Positions 1-8,456 of a stretch of DNA of 64,000 nt are shown piece by piece. The position numbers and the translations under genes were made by a program. Source of the DNA: Methylomonas fluvii (lineage in GTDB: Bacteria; Pseudomonadota; Gammaproteobacteria; Methylococcales; Methylomonadaceae). Location: assembly GCF_014850975.1 (NCBI RefSeq), contig NZ_JACXST010000003.1, positions 372,001 through 436,000 on the forward strand. The letters run 5' to 3'. Each line of letters begins with the position of its first letter. Position 1 is the first letter of the stretch. The notes beneath the pieces were generated by a model. The model was not told the DNA's origin. It worked only from the letters and a program-made list of their open reading frames with translations, and did no database searches.

Positions 1-508
1 GACTCGTTAATAACTCAAGCATCTGTGATTTCTCTTGCTGATCCGGGATTTTACTTTTTTTGCTATCCAGAATTAAAGGGGAACCAACCATTGATGCTGT
101 ACTAATACCCATTAATAACCAAAGTTCTTTTGGCATACCTGGCAAACAACCATTTTCTATATCCTTAAGGCAATCATGATTTGTGACAAACATATTCCAA
201 ATGGCTACGGTGGAGAAGGCAGAAAGAATTAGTATGGTCCATCCAAGAATTTGGAATCTCGATAAAGACATGATGTTGCGATTATCAACGAAGGCGCCTT
301 TCCAACTACCTGTCACGCCATGTCCGACAGTCAAAATTACAAAGAAGAATCCTGCAATAATAATAAACCATGCCTTCACAAGGTATGAATTAAGAAAATC
401 CACTAACTCTTTTTCATGCAAGTAAATAATAAAAGGAAATATAAACACAAACAAAATACATATTGTTGTATGAGGATATGACCAGTTTTTGTTTTTATCG
501 ATAGTCAT
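1..508 (-). CDS. Partial multi-pass membrane protein of unknown function
   Basis: An open frame on the minus strand starts at an ATG at 508 and runs off the left edge, so only the first 169 residues are visible. A GAGAG purine run lies about 10 bases before the start. Four hydrophobic segments can be seen, near residues 14-32, 44-62, 88-105 and 130-147. A polar stretch with the motif LSRFQILGWT precedes the third. I do not recognise a named family. The DNA is AT-rich compared with the genes after 2100, which suggests it belongs to an accessory block together with the two small genes at 781-1887. The C-terminal part is not visible, so no function can be given. Confidence 0.65.
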   Translation of the reverse strand, partial: MTIDKNKNWSYPHTTICILFVFIFPFIIYLHEKELVDFLNSYLVKAWFIIIAGFFFVILTVGHGVTGSWKGAFVDNRNIMSLSRFQILGWTILILSAFSTVAIWNMFVTNHDCLKDIENGCLPGMPKELWLLMGISTASMVGSPLILDSKKSKIPDQQEKSQMLELLTS

Positions 509-780
509 TTTATTAATCTCTCGGCGAATTTGTTAGGAGCCTTTTGCTTAGCTTTAGTGTTAAAGTGTTTTTATAAGTACCAGGACGCTTTCAAGCGTCG
601 ATCAAGGCAATAGCTATTAGAATTATTCAAATTATTTATAACCTATCGCGTGGTATCTGATCTGTACCATATGCAGCTATAGTGGATGCACTATTTTTTT
701 GAGTCCGCCTTGCACGCTTTTATTAAGCTCCTGTAATACTCTAATAAATATGGGATACTAGTTATTTAAAACTTGCTGCG
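509..780. other. AT-rich intergenic stretch with one short hairpin
   Basis: No open frame of interest is seen. A perfect 7-bp inverted repeat, GACGCTT-TC-AAGCGTC, lies at 584-599. It is downstream of the 62-residue gene on the minus strand but has no adjoining T-run, so it is at best a weak terminator. Confidence 0.4.
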
Positions 781-969
781 TTAAGTATGCTTTTCAGCGC
801 CTCTTGTTTCGGGTGATGCTACTGTTTCAGGATAAACTGCGATCACTGTCCAATTACCATCGTCTTGTGGGATTGTGGTTACTGTTGCACCTTCTGATCT
901 AAAACCCGCAACTACGGACGGAAGATTGGCTGTCGGAACGCCTTTTATGGAATAAGTTCCAGTCAACAT
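781..969 (-). CDS. Small protein of unknown function (62 aa)
   Basis: The short ORF begins 18 bases after the stop of the upstream lipoprotein gene and has a good ribosome-binding site (AAGGAG, seven bases before the ATG), so it is probably translated and co-transcribed with that gene. The protein has no signal peptide or membrane segment. It is polar, with short alternating segments that could form a small beta-rich domain (for example TVTTIPQDD and WTVIAVYPE). I do not recognise the family. Being the second gene of a two-gene unit, it may act with the lipoprotein, but nothing in the sequence states how. Confidence 0.55.
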   Translation of the reverse strand: MLTGTYSIKGVPTANLPSVVAGFRSEGATVTTIPQDDGNWTVIAVYPETVASPETRGAEKHT

Positions 970-987
970 AATTTATCTCCTTAGTGT

Positions 988-1887
988 TTAATTGTTAGTT
1001 AGATTTAAATCGTGAACAGCTTTCTTACGTTTTCTATCAAATCTAGGATCTCCAGTCATAAAAATCGTTGGAGATTGGTCTTTTAACCCGTTGCGATCCA
1101 TCCAGTCACGGATTCGTGCTTCATTTTTTGAATCAATATTAACGCCGTCAGGCATTCGAAATTTTTGTAACAGTTGGCCTTCCTTGGTATCAGTGAATGT
1201 TGTATTACGAATGCCAGCTAGCTCATCTTCTGTTACCTTCAGTTCTGTTTCTGCAGTTTGTTTTGCCTGCCCACTTTCGGCCGCAACTAAGACAAGAGCG
1301 CTGACTAAAGACCCGGCCGCATGATAGTCTAATACATCACGCACCCCCTCTTCAGTTGAGTATTCGTTGATATCAAGATTTGCCATCTTCGCAATTATTA
1401 GTTGTTTTTTCGTTGCTCGGAGCGTATCCATTCCATTTACGAGGGTTTCCGTAGTCTTTTCAAGAAAAAATCGACTGTTGAATTTTCCCTGCGCGCCCTG
1501 AACTGCCGCGGAGACCCCAGATAATATAGGCGCTGCACCACCTGTGGATAAGGCGCCGGCAGTACTTAATCCTAAGGAAATCCAATCAAATCCAAGCTGA
1601 GTTTCAGCATTGCCCGCATAAAATTTGTTTCTGAATTCTTGATAATTATGTTCGGACAACGTTAAAAGTTTGTTAATCTCGATATTGCGCTCCGCTTGTC
1701 CTTTATTGCCTTGAGCGTAGATACTATCAAGTGATATTTCGCTATAGGTTTTCACCAGCGAGTCTGTCAGATGCCCGTCAGCCATCGGGGCAGAAGTAAA
1801 ATGAGATGCGCAGCCACTAAAAACTGAAGAAAGACCAATAATTAATAGAATGTATATTGAGTTAATTTTAGTTTTTGATAAGATCAT
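988..1887 (-). CDS. Putative lipoprotein of unknown function
   Basis: The 299-residue product begins with a basic then hydrophobic stretch ending in FSGC, so Cys26 is the likely lipidated residue. The -3 position is Phe, slightly off the usual lipobox. A glycine- and alanine-rich segment around residues 102-132 looks amphipathic or weakly membrane-active. The rest is polar and probably helical. The start has AGGAAA upstream. The gene is followed after 18 bases by the 62-residue ORF, suggesting a two-gene transcript. Base composition is AT-rich compared with the window core, consistent with acquired DNA. I see no catalytic motif and assign no function. Confidence 0.6.
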   Translation of the reverse strand: MILSKTKINSIYILLIIGLSSVFSGCASHFTSAPMADGHLTDSLVKTYSEISLDSIYAQGNKGQAERNIEINKLLTLSEHNYQEFRNKFYAGNAETQLGFDWISLGLSTAGALSTGGAAPILSGVSAAVQGAQGKFNSRFFLEKTTETLVNGMDTLRATKKQLIIAKMANLDINEYSTEEGVRDVLDYHAAGSLVSALVLVAAESGQAKQTAETELKVTEDELAGIRNTTFTDTKEGQLLQKFRMPDGVNIDSKNEARIRDWMDRNGLKDQSPTIFMTGDPRFDRKRKKAVHDLNLTNN

Positions 1888-2124
1888 AGGTTTTCCTATG
1901 TTGAATAAAAATATATTGTAAATTTCTGATAAATTAGTTTGTCGAGTAATGGTCTCGAAATATTTAATTTATTTTAGTATGTTGTATTTTAGTCATTATT
2001 TTAACTTTTCTATATACGTTGTAATATGCTATTTTTATGTCTTGTTTACAATGTCTATAAATATCATGAAACATAGCTTTCAACTAAACAACTCCGTATC
2101 CACATACTCCGCCTTAACCAACGA

Positions 2125-2949
2125 CTAAAAATCATCCGCCAAACCGTCTTCAATATATTTATAAGGCAACCAGCCATAACCTTTTTCACCCCAATTTTCG
2201 CCCCAGGAGTTTCTAATCAATAATGCACCTTTGGTTTTGCCGATTTTCTTGGCGTCGTCGTAGCCGATGGCGACGATGGCATGGCCGCCGACCAGTTTGT
2301 CGCCGGGGCCCGGATAGGGGATTTCGCCGGGTTTATTGGTCGTGTCATAAATTGAGCTGTATACCGAAAAGCCGAACATGGAAGGCAGTTTGGCGGCCAG
2401 ATTGGTTTTGATGATATTCAAGCGTTTGGATAGCGGGGTGCCGGGCGGGTCTAGCCGGTAATATTGCACGGCTTTATAGCTTTGGGCGAAGGCGTAGCAA
2501 AACGCAGAGGGTTCCTGATCGAATTGGGCGATGTCGTACGGGTGATATTGTTCAGGCGGCACGCCGAATAAAACCAGGGCTTTCATGGTGTCGCGCAGTT
2601 GCGCGCCGGTATCGCCTTTGTCGCCGGCCAGGGTGCGGGTGGCTTTGTACAGAAATAAGCGGGAGGCATCCAGATATTTGCCAAAGGCTCGGCGCTCGAA
2701 GTATTCGATCAGACCGACGCCGGCGTTGGCGGTGCAGGAGCCTAAATCACCCTGATCTTCGATAGGCGAGCACCAAGACCGTAAATCAACGGACGCCGGT
2801 AATTGTTTGGGAGTGGCTTTTAAGGCTTCCGATTTACTGAGTATTTTTTGGATACTATCGCTTTCCGCTTGATAGTCCCGTATGTCCGGTAAATCAGGCC
2901 GCCAGCCCAAGCTGTATCGATAGTTTCTGCCCATGGTACGCATCCTCAT
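2125..2949 (-). CDS. Papain-like cysteine protease (C1 family)
   Basis: This is a predicted peptidase with the papain catalytic set. The oxyanion Gln66 and nucleophile Cys72 lie in EDQGDLGSCTANAG, the catalytic His in GGHAIVAIGYDD, and the Asn in RNSWGENWGEKGYG near the C-terminus. The 274-residue length suits a C1 domain with a short N-terminal segment (about 50 residues) that could act as a pro-region. No signal peptide is visible, so it may act in the cytoplasm or leave by another route; this is unusual for the family. An alternative start is Met6 at 2934. It stands alone between the AT-rich block and a response-regulator gene. Substrates cannot be told from the sequence. Confidence 0.85.
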   Translation of the reverse strand: MRMRTMGRNYRYSLGWRPDLPDIRDYQAESDSIQKILSKSEALKATPKQLPASVDLRSWCSPIEDQGDLGSCTANAGVGLIEYFERRAFGKYLDASRLFLYKATRTLAGDKGDTGAQLRDTMKALVLFGVPPEQYHPYDIAQFDQEPSAFCYAFAQSYKAVQYYRLDPPGTPLSKRLNIIKTNLAAKLPSMFGFSVYSSIYDTTNKPGEIPYPGPGDKLVGGHAIVAIGYDDAKKIGKTKGALLIRNSWGENWGEKGYGWLPYKYIEDGLADDF

Positions 2950-3038
2950 TTGGTGTTGAAAATCGCTGTTTTGGCACCGCTTTTAACTGTAAACGGATTT
3001 TGCGGTAACTAACGGCTGCGATCCAGCTGCTTTCCGTA

Positions 3039-3056
3039 CCAGTACAAACGTACTGG
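3039..3056. promoter_or_regulatory. Inverted repeat upstream of the LuxR-type regulator
   Basis: A perfect 7-bp inverted repeat, CCAGTAC-AAAC-GTACTGG, lies 65 bases before the start of the response regulator at 3121 and between two divergent genes. It could be an operator or a hairpin. No function is shown by the sequence alone. Confidence 0.3.
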
Positions 3057-3120
3057 CTAATTATTCGGTTATTTAGCGTTACAATCGGGAAACACCTGAT
3101 ATTCGGTAGGCTATCGATAC

Positions 3121-3795
3121 ATGAACGTCCTCCTCGTAGACGACCATTTCTGCGCCCGCGAGGGTGTGGCTTGTTTGTTGAAACAAATCATTCCGGAATT
3201 ACAGGTGTTTGAAGCGGAGAGCTTCGACGAGGGGTTGACCGTGGCTCAGCAAACTCCGTTGAATCTGGTTATGTTGGATGTGCAACTGCCTGGTAAAGAC
3301 GGGTTGGTGGGTTTGGCGGAATTGAAGCAAGCCTTTCCGGATTTGTGCGTGGTGATGTTTTCCGGGTTGGACGATAGGGAGTTGGTATTTCAGGCGCTGC
3401 GTCTGGGTGCGATGGGATTTATCGTCAAATCAGTCGCTCGACAGGTGTTTGTCGATGCGTTGCGTGACGTGTTGGCCGGCAAGGTTTATTTGCCGGCATC
3501 CGCGGTGGGCCCGCAACGAACTGTCGATTCATATGCCGGCGATGTTACAGATATACCTAAAGTATCCGATTCGGCCTGTTTAGGTCTGACAGCGCGTGAG
3601 TTCGAGGTGTTGACTTGGTTGGTGCAAGGGATAGGCAATAAGCAGATTGCCAAGCAGTTGGGGATAGAAGAGCAAACGGTGCGTAATCATCTGCGGCCGA
3701 TTTATCAAAAATTTGGTGTTGCTAAGCGTACCGAGTTGTTGGTGAAGGTTTTTGAGCGGGGGATTGTGTTTGGGAAGCCGGGGGTGGGGAATTGA
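3121..3795 (+). CDS. LuxR/NarL-family response regulator
   Basis: A 224-residue two-domain regulator. The N-terminal receiver has the acidic pair in LLVDDH, the phospho-acceptor Asp in VMLDVQLPG and the conserved Lys in FIVKS. The C-terminal helix-turn-helix begins at LTAREFEVLTWL and contains the recognition region IAKQLGIEEQTVRNHL. It is expected to bind DNA when phosphorylated. The likely partner is the hybrid kinase encoded convergently at 3926-5785, but that kinase carries its own receiver and no HPt domain, so the pairing is an inference from adjacency. Target genes are unknown. Confidence 0.88.
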   Translation: MNVLLVDDHFCAREGVACLLKQIIPELQVFEAESFDEGLTVAQQTPLNLVMLDVQLPGKDGLVGLAELKQAFPDLCVVMFSGLDDRELVFQALRLGAMGFIVKSVARQVFVDALRDVLAGKVYLPASAVGPQRTVDSYAGDVTDIPKVSDSACLGLTAREFEVLTWLVQGIGNKQIAKQLGIEEQTVRNHLRPIYQKFGVAKRTELLVKVFERGIVFGKPGVGN

Positions 3796-3836
3796 TGGCT
3801 TAGAAGTTGAGGGGATTTATAGAAAATCTCCCCTGG

Positions 3837-3857
3837 CCCCTCTTTTTTAAAGAGGGG
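3837..3857. terminator. Hairpin between convergent genes
   Basis: A perfect 9-bp stem, CCCCTCTTT-TTT-AAAGAGGGG, lies between the convergent response-regulator and kinase genes. It resembles the dispersed CCCCTCTTT...AAAGAGGGG repeats found in many gammaproteobacteria and could end transcription from either side. Confidence 0.5.
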
Positions 3858-3925
3858 CATAAATAGCGCCAAAGCTTAACTTAACGCCATTGGTTAATGA
3901 ACGGATTTTCTTTGTCGACTATCCT

Positions 3926-5785
3926 TCACACGGATTTAGTTATCTGCATGGTTTTAACCATGGTTTCCCTCAGCGCTTTGGCGCCGGCGGGTTTGCGCAG
4001 AATGGCGGTGTGTGCCGGCAACAGGGATTTTTCGTGGTCCGAGATGGCGCGGGCCGAGAGAATCATGGTCGGTACCGGCCCGCAAGTGGTGTGGACTGCG
4101 GCGATAATGTCGTGGGCGGTTTCGCGGTTGCCCAGGTAAAAGTCGGTGAGTAATAAATCCGGATCTCTATCGTTTTCGGCTAGTAGTGCTGCGGTTTCCG
4201 TGAGCGATGCCGATTCCTGTACCAGGCAACCCCAAGCTCTGAGTTGCTTGGCGATGGCTTGCAATACCTCTGCATCGTCGTCCACCACCATCACGAAGTA
4301 GCCGGAGAAATCGCCGTCTTTATCTGATCCATTGTTTATCGCCAGCATTGGCTCAGCGATTGGCAGCTGGAGTTTAAAATCGCATCCAAAACGCGAGCCA
4401 CATACCAAGCTCAGCCTGTGGTCGGGTAAACATTTTACGGCAGCAGCGACGTAGGCTAAACCGATGCCTAGTCCTGATACTTGGGTGTCGTTCTGGCGAC
4501 GCTGGTTGCGGACAAATTCCTTGAATACCTCTTCGCGCATCTCTTCCGCGATCCCTGGGCCACTGTCGCAGACATGTAAAGTCAGATGTTGCTTGCCGGT
4601 TTTGACCGCCGACACCAATATCCAGCCGCTCTCGGTATATTTGATGGCGTTATTGAGCAAATTGCCGAGGATTTGCCGCAGGATGTTGCCGTCGCTGCAT
4701 AGGTTGTAAGGCTCTTGGCGGCGCAACACTACTTTAAGCCGGATACCGCGTTTGGCGGCTTGCGGGACATATTGATTTTCCAGGCCGGTCAGCAGCGTAT
4801 TGAGATCGATATTGGCTGGTTGCGGAATTTGCCGGCCGGTTTCCAGGTTGGCGATATCCAACACATGGTTAAAGGCGGCGTTCAATTCGTCTATCACCAG
4901 GCCCATGCGGCTGAGCATAAACGCCGCGTTATTACCGGGTGGCTTTGTTTGTGCGGCATCCAATACGGCGGCATAGCAGGCCAAAGCTTGCAACGGTTGG
5001 CGCAGATTGTGGCCCATTTGCTGTAAAAAGCGGGTTTTGTCTTCCGCGCTAAGCTGGGCCTTGCGTTTTTCGCGGAAGGATTTGCGGGCGTAAGCTTCCA
5101 ATTGGCAGCGGGTGCAGACGCCGAAGATATTCACGATGCAAAGGTTCAGAATAGACGGGATCAAGTCAATCACGGTCAGCCCAAGCCAATAGCCGGCCAT
5201 CGGCATGGCCAGCGCAGTAAACCAGCCAAAGCCTATTGTTGCCCGCAACGACATGAACATTTGCCCGTAACTGAAAAAATACATCGGCAGCAGGGCCGGC
5301 CAGGTTTCGGCGTAGTAGCGGGGATTGCCGTCGTACAGCAAAACAGCGATTAAATTGGCCGCGGACAGTCCGGCGCTGAGTTTGGCGATGGTGTTGATTT
5401 TTGCCGCCGCTTCTACGCAGACATTTAGGTATCTGAATAAGCCCAAAAGTACCAGGACTATGGGAAGTCTTAAGATGGCCTCTGCGCTTGAGGTATTACC
5501 AGTATGCAAATCCAGCAGGATATAAACCGTAAATGCCACGGCTCCCAAGCCTAACGCCCATTTGAGGGGGCTTAGTAATACAAGGTAACGTTCTTCCCAA
5601 AATTGCCGTTCGGTTTCTTCATCGAATTGGGGGATGGCAAACAGTTTGGCGGGGCTGAGCGACAGATTGGTATCGAGAAAACGTCGGAGCGGGTGATGGC
5701 TGGGGGGGCGAAAAAAAGCCTTGCTGGCAAGATGTTCGATGAATGGATTTGGTTTGCGCATGCCGCCGGTCCCGGTCGCAACCAT
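3926..5785 (-). CDS. Membrane hybrid histidine kinase with C-terminal receiver
   Basis: The 619-residue protein has a multi-pass hydrophobic region (about residues 75-215), a dimerisation/phospho-acceptor segment with His259 in MGHNLRQPLQAL, and an ATPase domain with the N-box (GNLLNNAIKYT) and G-box (DSGPGIAEE, GLGIGLAYV). A receiver follows from about residue 495, with VMVVDDDAE, the acceptor Asp in LLLTDFYLG and a Lys near the end. The HNLRQP variant places it in the group of kinases with RQP instead of RTP after the His. The membrane region has no recognisable extracytoplasmic sensor domain, so it may sense through its helices. It is convergent with the response regulator at 3121, its likely partner. 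The first Met is assumed; no clear ribosome-binding site decides it. Confidence 0.85.
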   Translation of the reverse strand: MVATGTGGMRKPNPFIEHLASKAFFRPPSHHPLRRFLDTNLSLSPAKLFAIPQFDEETERQFWEERYLVLLSPLKWALGLGAVAFTVYILLDLHTGNTSSAEAILRLPIVLVLLGLFRYLNVCVEAAAKINTIAKLSAGLSAANLIAVLLYDGNPRYYAETWPALLPMYFFSYGQMFMSLRATIGFGWFTALAMPMAGYWLGLTVIDLIPSILNLCIVNIFGVCTRCQLEAYARKSFREKRKAQLSAEDKTRFLQQMGHNLRQPLQALACYAAVLDAAQTKPPGNNAAFMLSRMGLVIDELNAAFNHVLDIANLETGRQIPQPANIDLNTLLTGLENQYVPQAAKRGIRLKVVLRRQEPYNLCSDGNILRQILGNLLNNAIKYTESGWILVSAVKTGKQHLTLHVCDSGPGIAEEMREEVFKEFVRNQRRQNDTQVSGLGIGLAYVAAAVKCLPDHRLSLVCGSRFGCDFKLQLPIAEPMLAINNGSDKDGDFSGYFVMVVDDDAEVLQAIAKQLRAWGCLVQESASLTETAALLAENDRDPDLLLTDFYLGNRETAHDIIAAVHTTCGPVPTMILSARAISDHEKSLLPAHTAILRKPAGAKALRETMVKTMQITKSV

Positions 5786-5926
5786 CGTACTCGGTGCGGC
5801 GCAAGGGGCGCATCAGTGTTTCCGATAGCCAAGTTATTGTTGTTTTTGTAGCTGGGCTTTATTTTCTCTATTCTGGCAGACCTAGGCAAGAAAAGTTAGC
5901 TAACGCACCGGCAAATTCTATTGGCC

Positions 5927-7222
5927 TTACACACTTTGGCGCCAGCGTTGATAAACCAGGCGCAAAATCAGCACACATTGCAGCGCGGCAAAAGCTAACG
6001 CTGAGAATGCGGAATCCGCCCACAGCGGAAAGAATAACGCTGAAACGCTGGTCATACCGACCGCGGCGAACAAGCCGGGGAGAATGCCGTACAACAGCGC
6101 TGCGGACAGTAAGCTCAGGCTAAATGCGCGTTGCGGATTTTTGCCGTAGCAAAAAAACAGGTAAATCGCGCAATCGCGCAACACCAATAATGCGATAGCT
6201 AGTGGATAGGCGTGCAGGGAGATGTCCAGCCAAGCCAGTTTTTGCTCCTGGAAACTCAGAAAAATCGCAAACGGCAAACTTAATGCAAAACTCAATGCGC
6301 TCAAGGGTAGTTCTTCCCCAACTCGGCGCCAATTGCCTTGTCGCCAATAATCCAGTAAACGCTTGATGCGCATCGGCTCTTGCCGCTCGACGATGATGCC
6401 GACGTAAGTTAAACCACTGCAAACGGCTAAAGCAGCTAGGGAAAAGGAATAGTTGGTATTGGGAATAAAGCCGCCCAAATAGACAATCAAAAACAGCGTA
6501 AAACTCAGCCAGGCCCAGGGCAAATTTCGCAAACTCAAGTCTTGCGCCAGCAAGCGATAATTGCCCATGACGCACCAGAATAAGGCGCATAGCAGGCTTA
6601 TTTGGTGCAAAGTCTGCGGGTTAACGGTCAGATTATACCAGACAGTGCTTTGAAAATGACCGGGCAAATAACTTGCCGTTTCGGTTAAATCAGTCAAAGA
6701 AGGCATGAAAACGAGGAAGCCCACCAATACCAATATAAGTATAGAACCGGTTTTTAGCTGACCGCGTTGCACTGCCAGCAAACCCAGCAAAAGACCGGCG
6801 CTTTGTACCAGTAACGCGGTGCCGATGGCGTAAAAAAACAGCAAGGGTAGGGCGGCCGGATTGTCGGTCGCCAGGGCATGGACCAGTAAACAAATACCGG
6901 CGCAGTACCAGGCCATGCTGGTGCTGCCCAGCAGTTTGCCCCAGGTCATTTCCCAAGGCCCGAGAGCTGACAGGCGTTGCGTATCCCAGGTGCGGTCGCG
7001 GTATTCTTCAACAATGCTGTCCAGGCTTTGCCGCGTGCCCCATAGCAGCGTAATCAGCATGAATAGTGTTAAAGCGGCTTGCGCGGTGACGCTGCCCAGA
7101 CGGTAGTCGTCCAGAAAATAGCTTAAGGTAAACACCGCGCCCAGCACGATTGGCGCACCTACCAGCCGGGCTGGCGAGCATTCCAAAATCAGCTGGCGTT
7201 CAAATTCAGGATTCAGATTCAT
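5927..7222 (-). CDS. ABC-2 type transporter permease
   Basis: A 431-residue integral membrane protein with about ten to twelve hydrophobic segments. Its start overlaps the stop of the ATPase gene by four bases (ATGA), showing translational coupling. The N-terminal cytoplasmic portion, with SIVEEYRDRTWDTQRLSALGP before a transmembrane block, is typical of ABC-2 membrane subunits that export lipids, polysaccharides or peptides, or that tune membrane state. No substrate can be read from the sequence. With the ATPase at 7219-8133 it forms a complete two-gene transporter; there is no associated periplasmic or outer-membrane component nearby. Confidence 0.8.
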   Translation of the reverse strand: MNLNPEFERQLILECSPARLVGAPIVLGAVFTLSYFLDDYRLGSVTAQAALTLFMLITLLWGTRQSLDSIVEEYRDRTWDTQRLSALGPWEMTWGKLLGSTSMAWYCAGICLLVHALATDNPAALPLLFFYAIGTALLVQSAGLLLGLLAVQRGQLKTGSILILVLVGFLVFMPSLTDLTETASYLPGHFQSTVWYNLTVNPQTLHQISLLCALFWCVMGNYRLLAQDLSLRNLPWAWLSFTLFLIVYLGGFIPNTNYSFSLAALAVCSGLTYVGIIVERQEPMRIKRLLDYWRQGNWRRVGEELPLSALSFALSLPFAIFLSFQEQKLAWLDISLHAYPLAIALLVLRDCAIYLFFCYGKNPQRAFSLSLLSAALLYGILPGLFAAVGMTSVSALFFPLWADSAFSALAFAALQCVLILRLVYQRWRQSV

Positions 7223-8133
7223 GAGCTGTGGCGGATGGTTTGTAGGTAAGTGTCTTGCAGATTGCTAGAAACTGGGGCGAATTCGCAGACAGGTAAATCC
7301 AGTACGATGAGGGCTTTCAATACTTGGTGTTGTTGAGCCGCGTCGCCATTAAGCTGCAATAAGGCTTGTTGTTTATCGTCGCTATTCAATACCTTAACAT
7401 CGGGTAGCGATTGCAGGCGTTGCAGCAGGTTTTCTACTGGATGTGCCAGCAGTAATTTAAAGGGTTTTAGTAAGGATGGCGCTTTCACCGCAACCTGTTC
7501 GACGATCTTGCCTTGACGCAGCACCAGCATATCGGTGCAATAGGCCTCAAGTTCGGCGAGGATATGCGAGGACACCAGCAGTGTCATGCCTTGGGCTTGT
7601 AGATCTAAAAATAGCTCGGCCAGTTCGTGGCGAGCTTCCGGGTCCAAGCCGGAGGCCGGTTCGTCCAGCAACACCACCGGCGGTCTGTGGATGATGGCTT
7701 GGGCGATGGCTACCCTTTGACGCAAGCCGCGCGATAGCTCGGCCGGGCTGTTTTCTAATCTATCTTGAATATGCAAGCGCCGGCTGACAGCTTCGATTGC
7801 GGCAGGGCAATCAGCAGCAATAATGCCCTGGGCGCGGGCCACGTAATGCAGGCATTGCCGCACCGTCAAGCGTTGATAAAGCCCAAAAAAATCAGATAAA
7901 TAGCCGATGATGCGATGGCAATCGCGCGGTTGCTCCAATACGTCGATGCCGGCGATATTGATCGCACCGCTGACCGGTTGATCCAGCGCCGCCATGCAGC
8001 GCAGTAGCGTGGTTTTGCCGGCGCCGTTGGGACCGACCAGCGCGGTGATGCTGCCGGCAGCGATGTTGAAGGACACATCATCCAATGCGCGCAGGCCAGG
8101 GTATTCGAAAATCAGCTTATCGACGGAGATCAT
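7219..8133 (-). CDS. ABC transporter ATP-binding protein
   Basis: A 304-residue nucleotide-binding subunit. Walker A is GPNGAGKTT (residues 34-42), the signature is LSRGLRQRVAIAQAI, Walker B is VVLLDEPASGLD and the switch His is in VSSHI. The roughly 90 residues after the ATPase core form a C-terminal extension like that of CcmA-type ABC-2 exporter ATPases. It is the first gene of a two-gene operon with the permease at 5927-7222 (four-base overlap). The pair predicts an export or membrane-remodelling ABC transporter of unknown substrate. Confidence 0.9.
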   Translation of the reverse strand: MISVDKLIFEYPGLRALDDVSFNIAAGSITALVGPNGAGKTTLLRCMAALDQPVSGAINIAGIDVLEQPRDCHRIIGYLSDFFGLYQRLTVRQCLHYVARAQGIIAADCPAAIEAVSRRLHIQDRLENSPAELSRGLRQRVAIAQAIIHRPPVVLLDEPASGLDPEARHELAELFLDLQAQGMTLLVSSHILAELEAYCTDMLVLRQGKIVEQVAVKAPSLLKPFKLLLAHPVENLLQRLQSLPDVKVLNSDDKQQALLQLNGDAAQQHQVLKALIVLDLPVCEFAPVSSNLQDTYLQTIRHSS

Positions 8134-8456
8134 GTTTAGCTTTAATTAAGGCTTGGGTAAAAAATGATGCGGGTTCGATGATACCGCTTTTTGGTTTGCC
8201 GGACGCCGAATATCGGCTTAGCATGCTTGGGTATGAATTTTGCTGCATATCTTGGGTGAGTTTGGCTGATAAACTCCGAGTACGCCCAAAATTAAGGCTT
8301 GCACCAATCCCGCTTGACCATGCGGCTGGGCGCGAAACTGTGTATTATTACTTGCAATAACGGCGCTTTATCGCGCGAATGAGTAACGGCTCAATCGCGA
8401 TACAGATGGGCGCACGCAATGACTAGTTATTTTTAAACATCAAGTAGGAGAAATGA
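8134..8456. other. Divergent intergenic region upstream of icd
   Basis: A 323-bp region between the divergent ABC ATPase and icd genes must hold promoters for both. I see no decisive -35/-10 pair or riboswitch fold. The only clear signal is the AGGAG ribosome-binding site at 8446-8450 before icd. Confidence 0.35.

Noticed and set aside
183-425. 80-residue plus-strand frame
   Set aside because: It is antisense to the partial membrane protein, whose hydrophobic pattern and start site are far more convincing.
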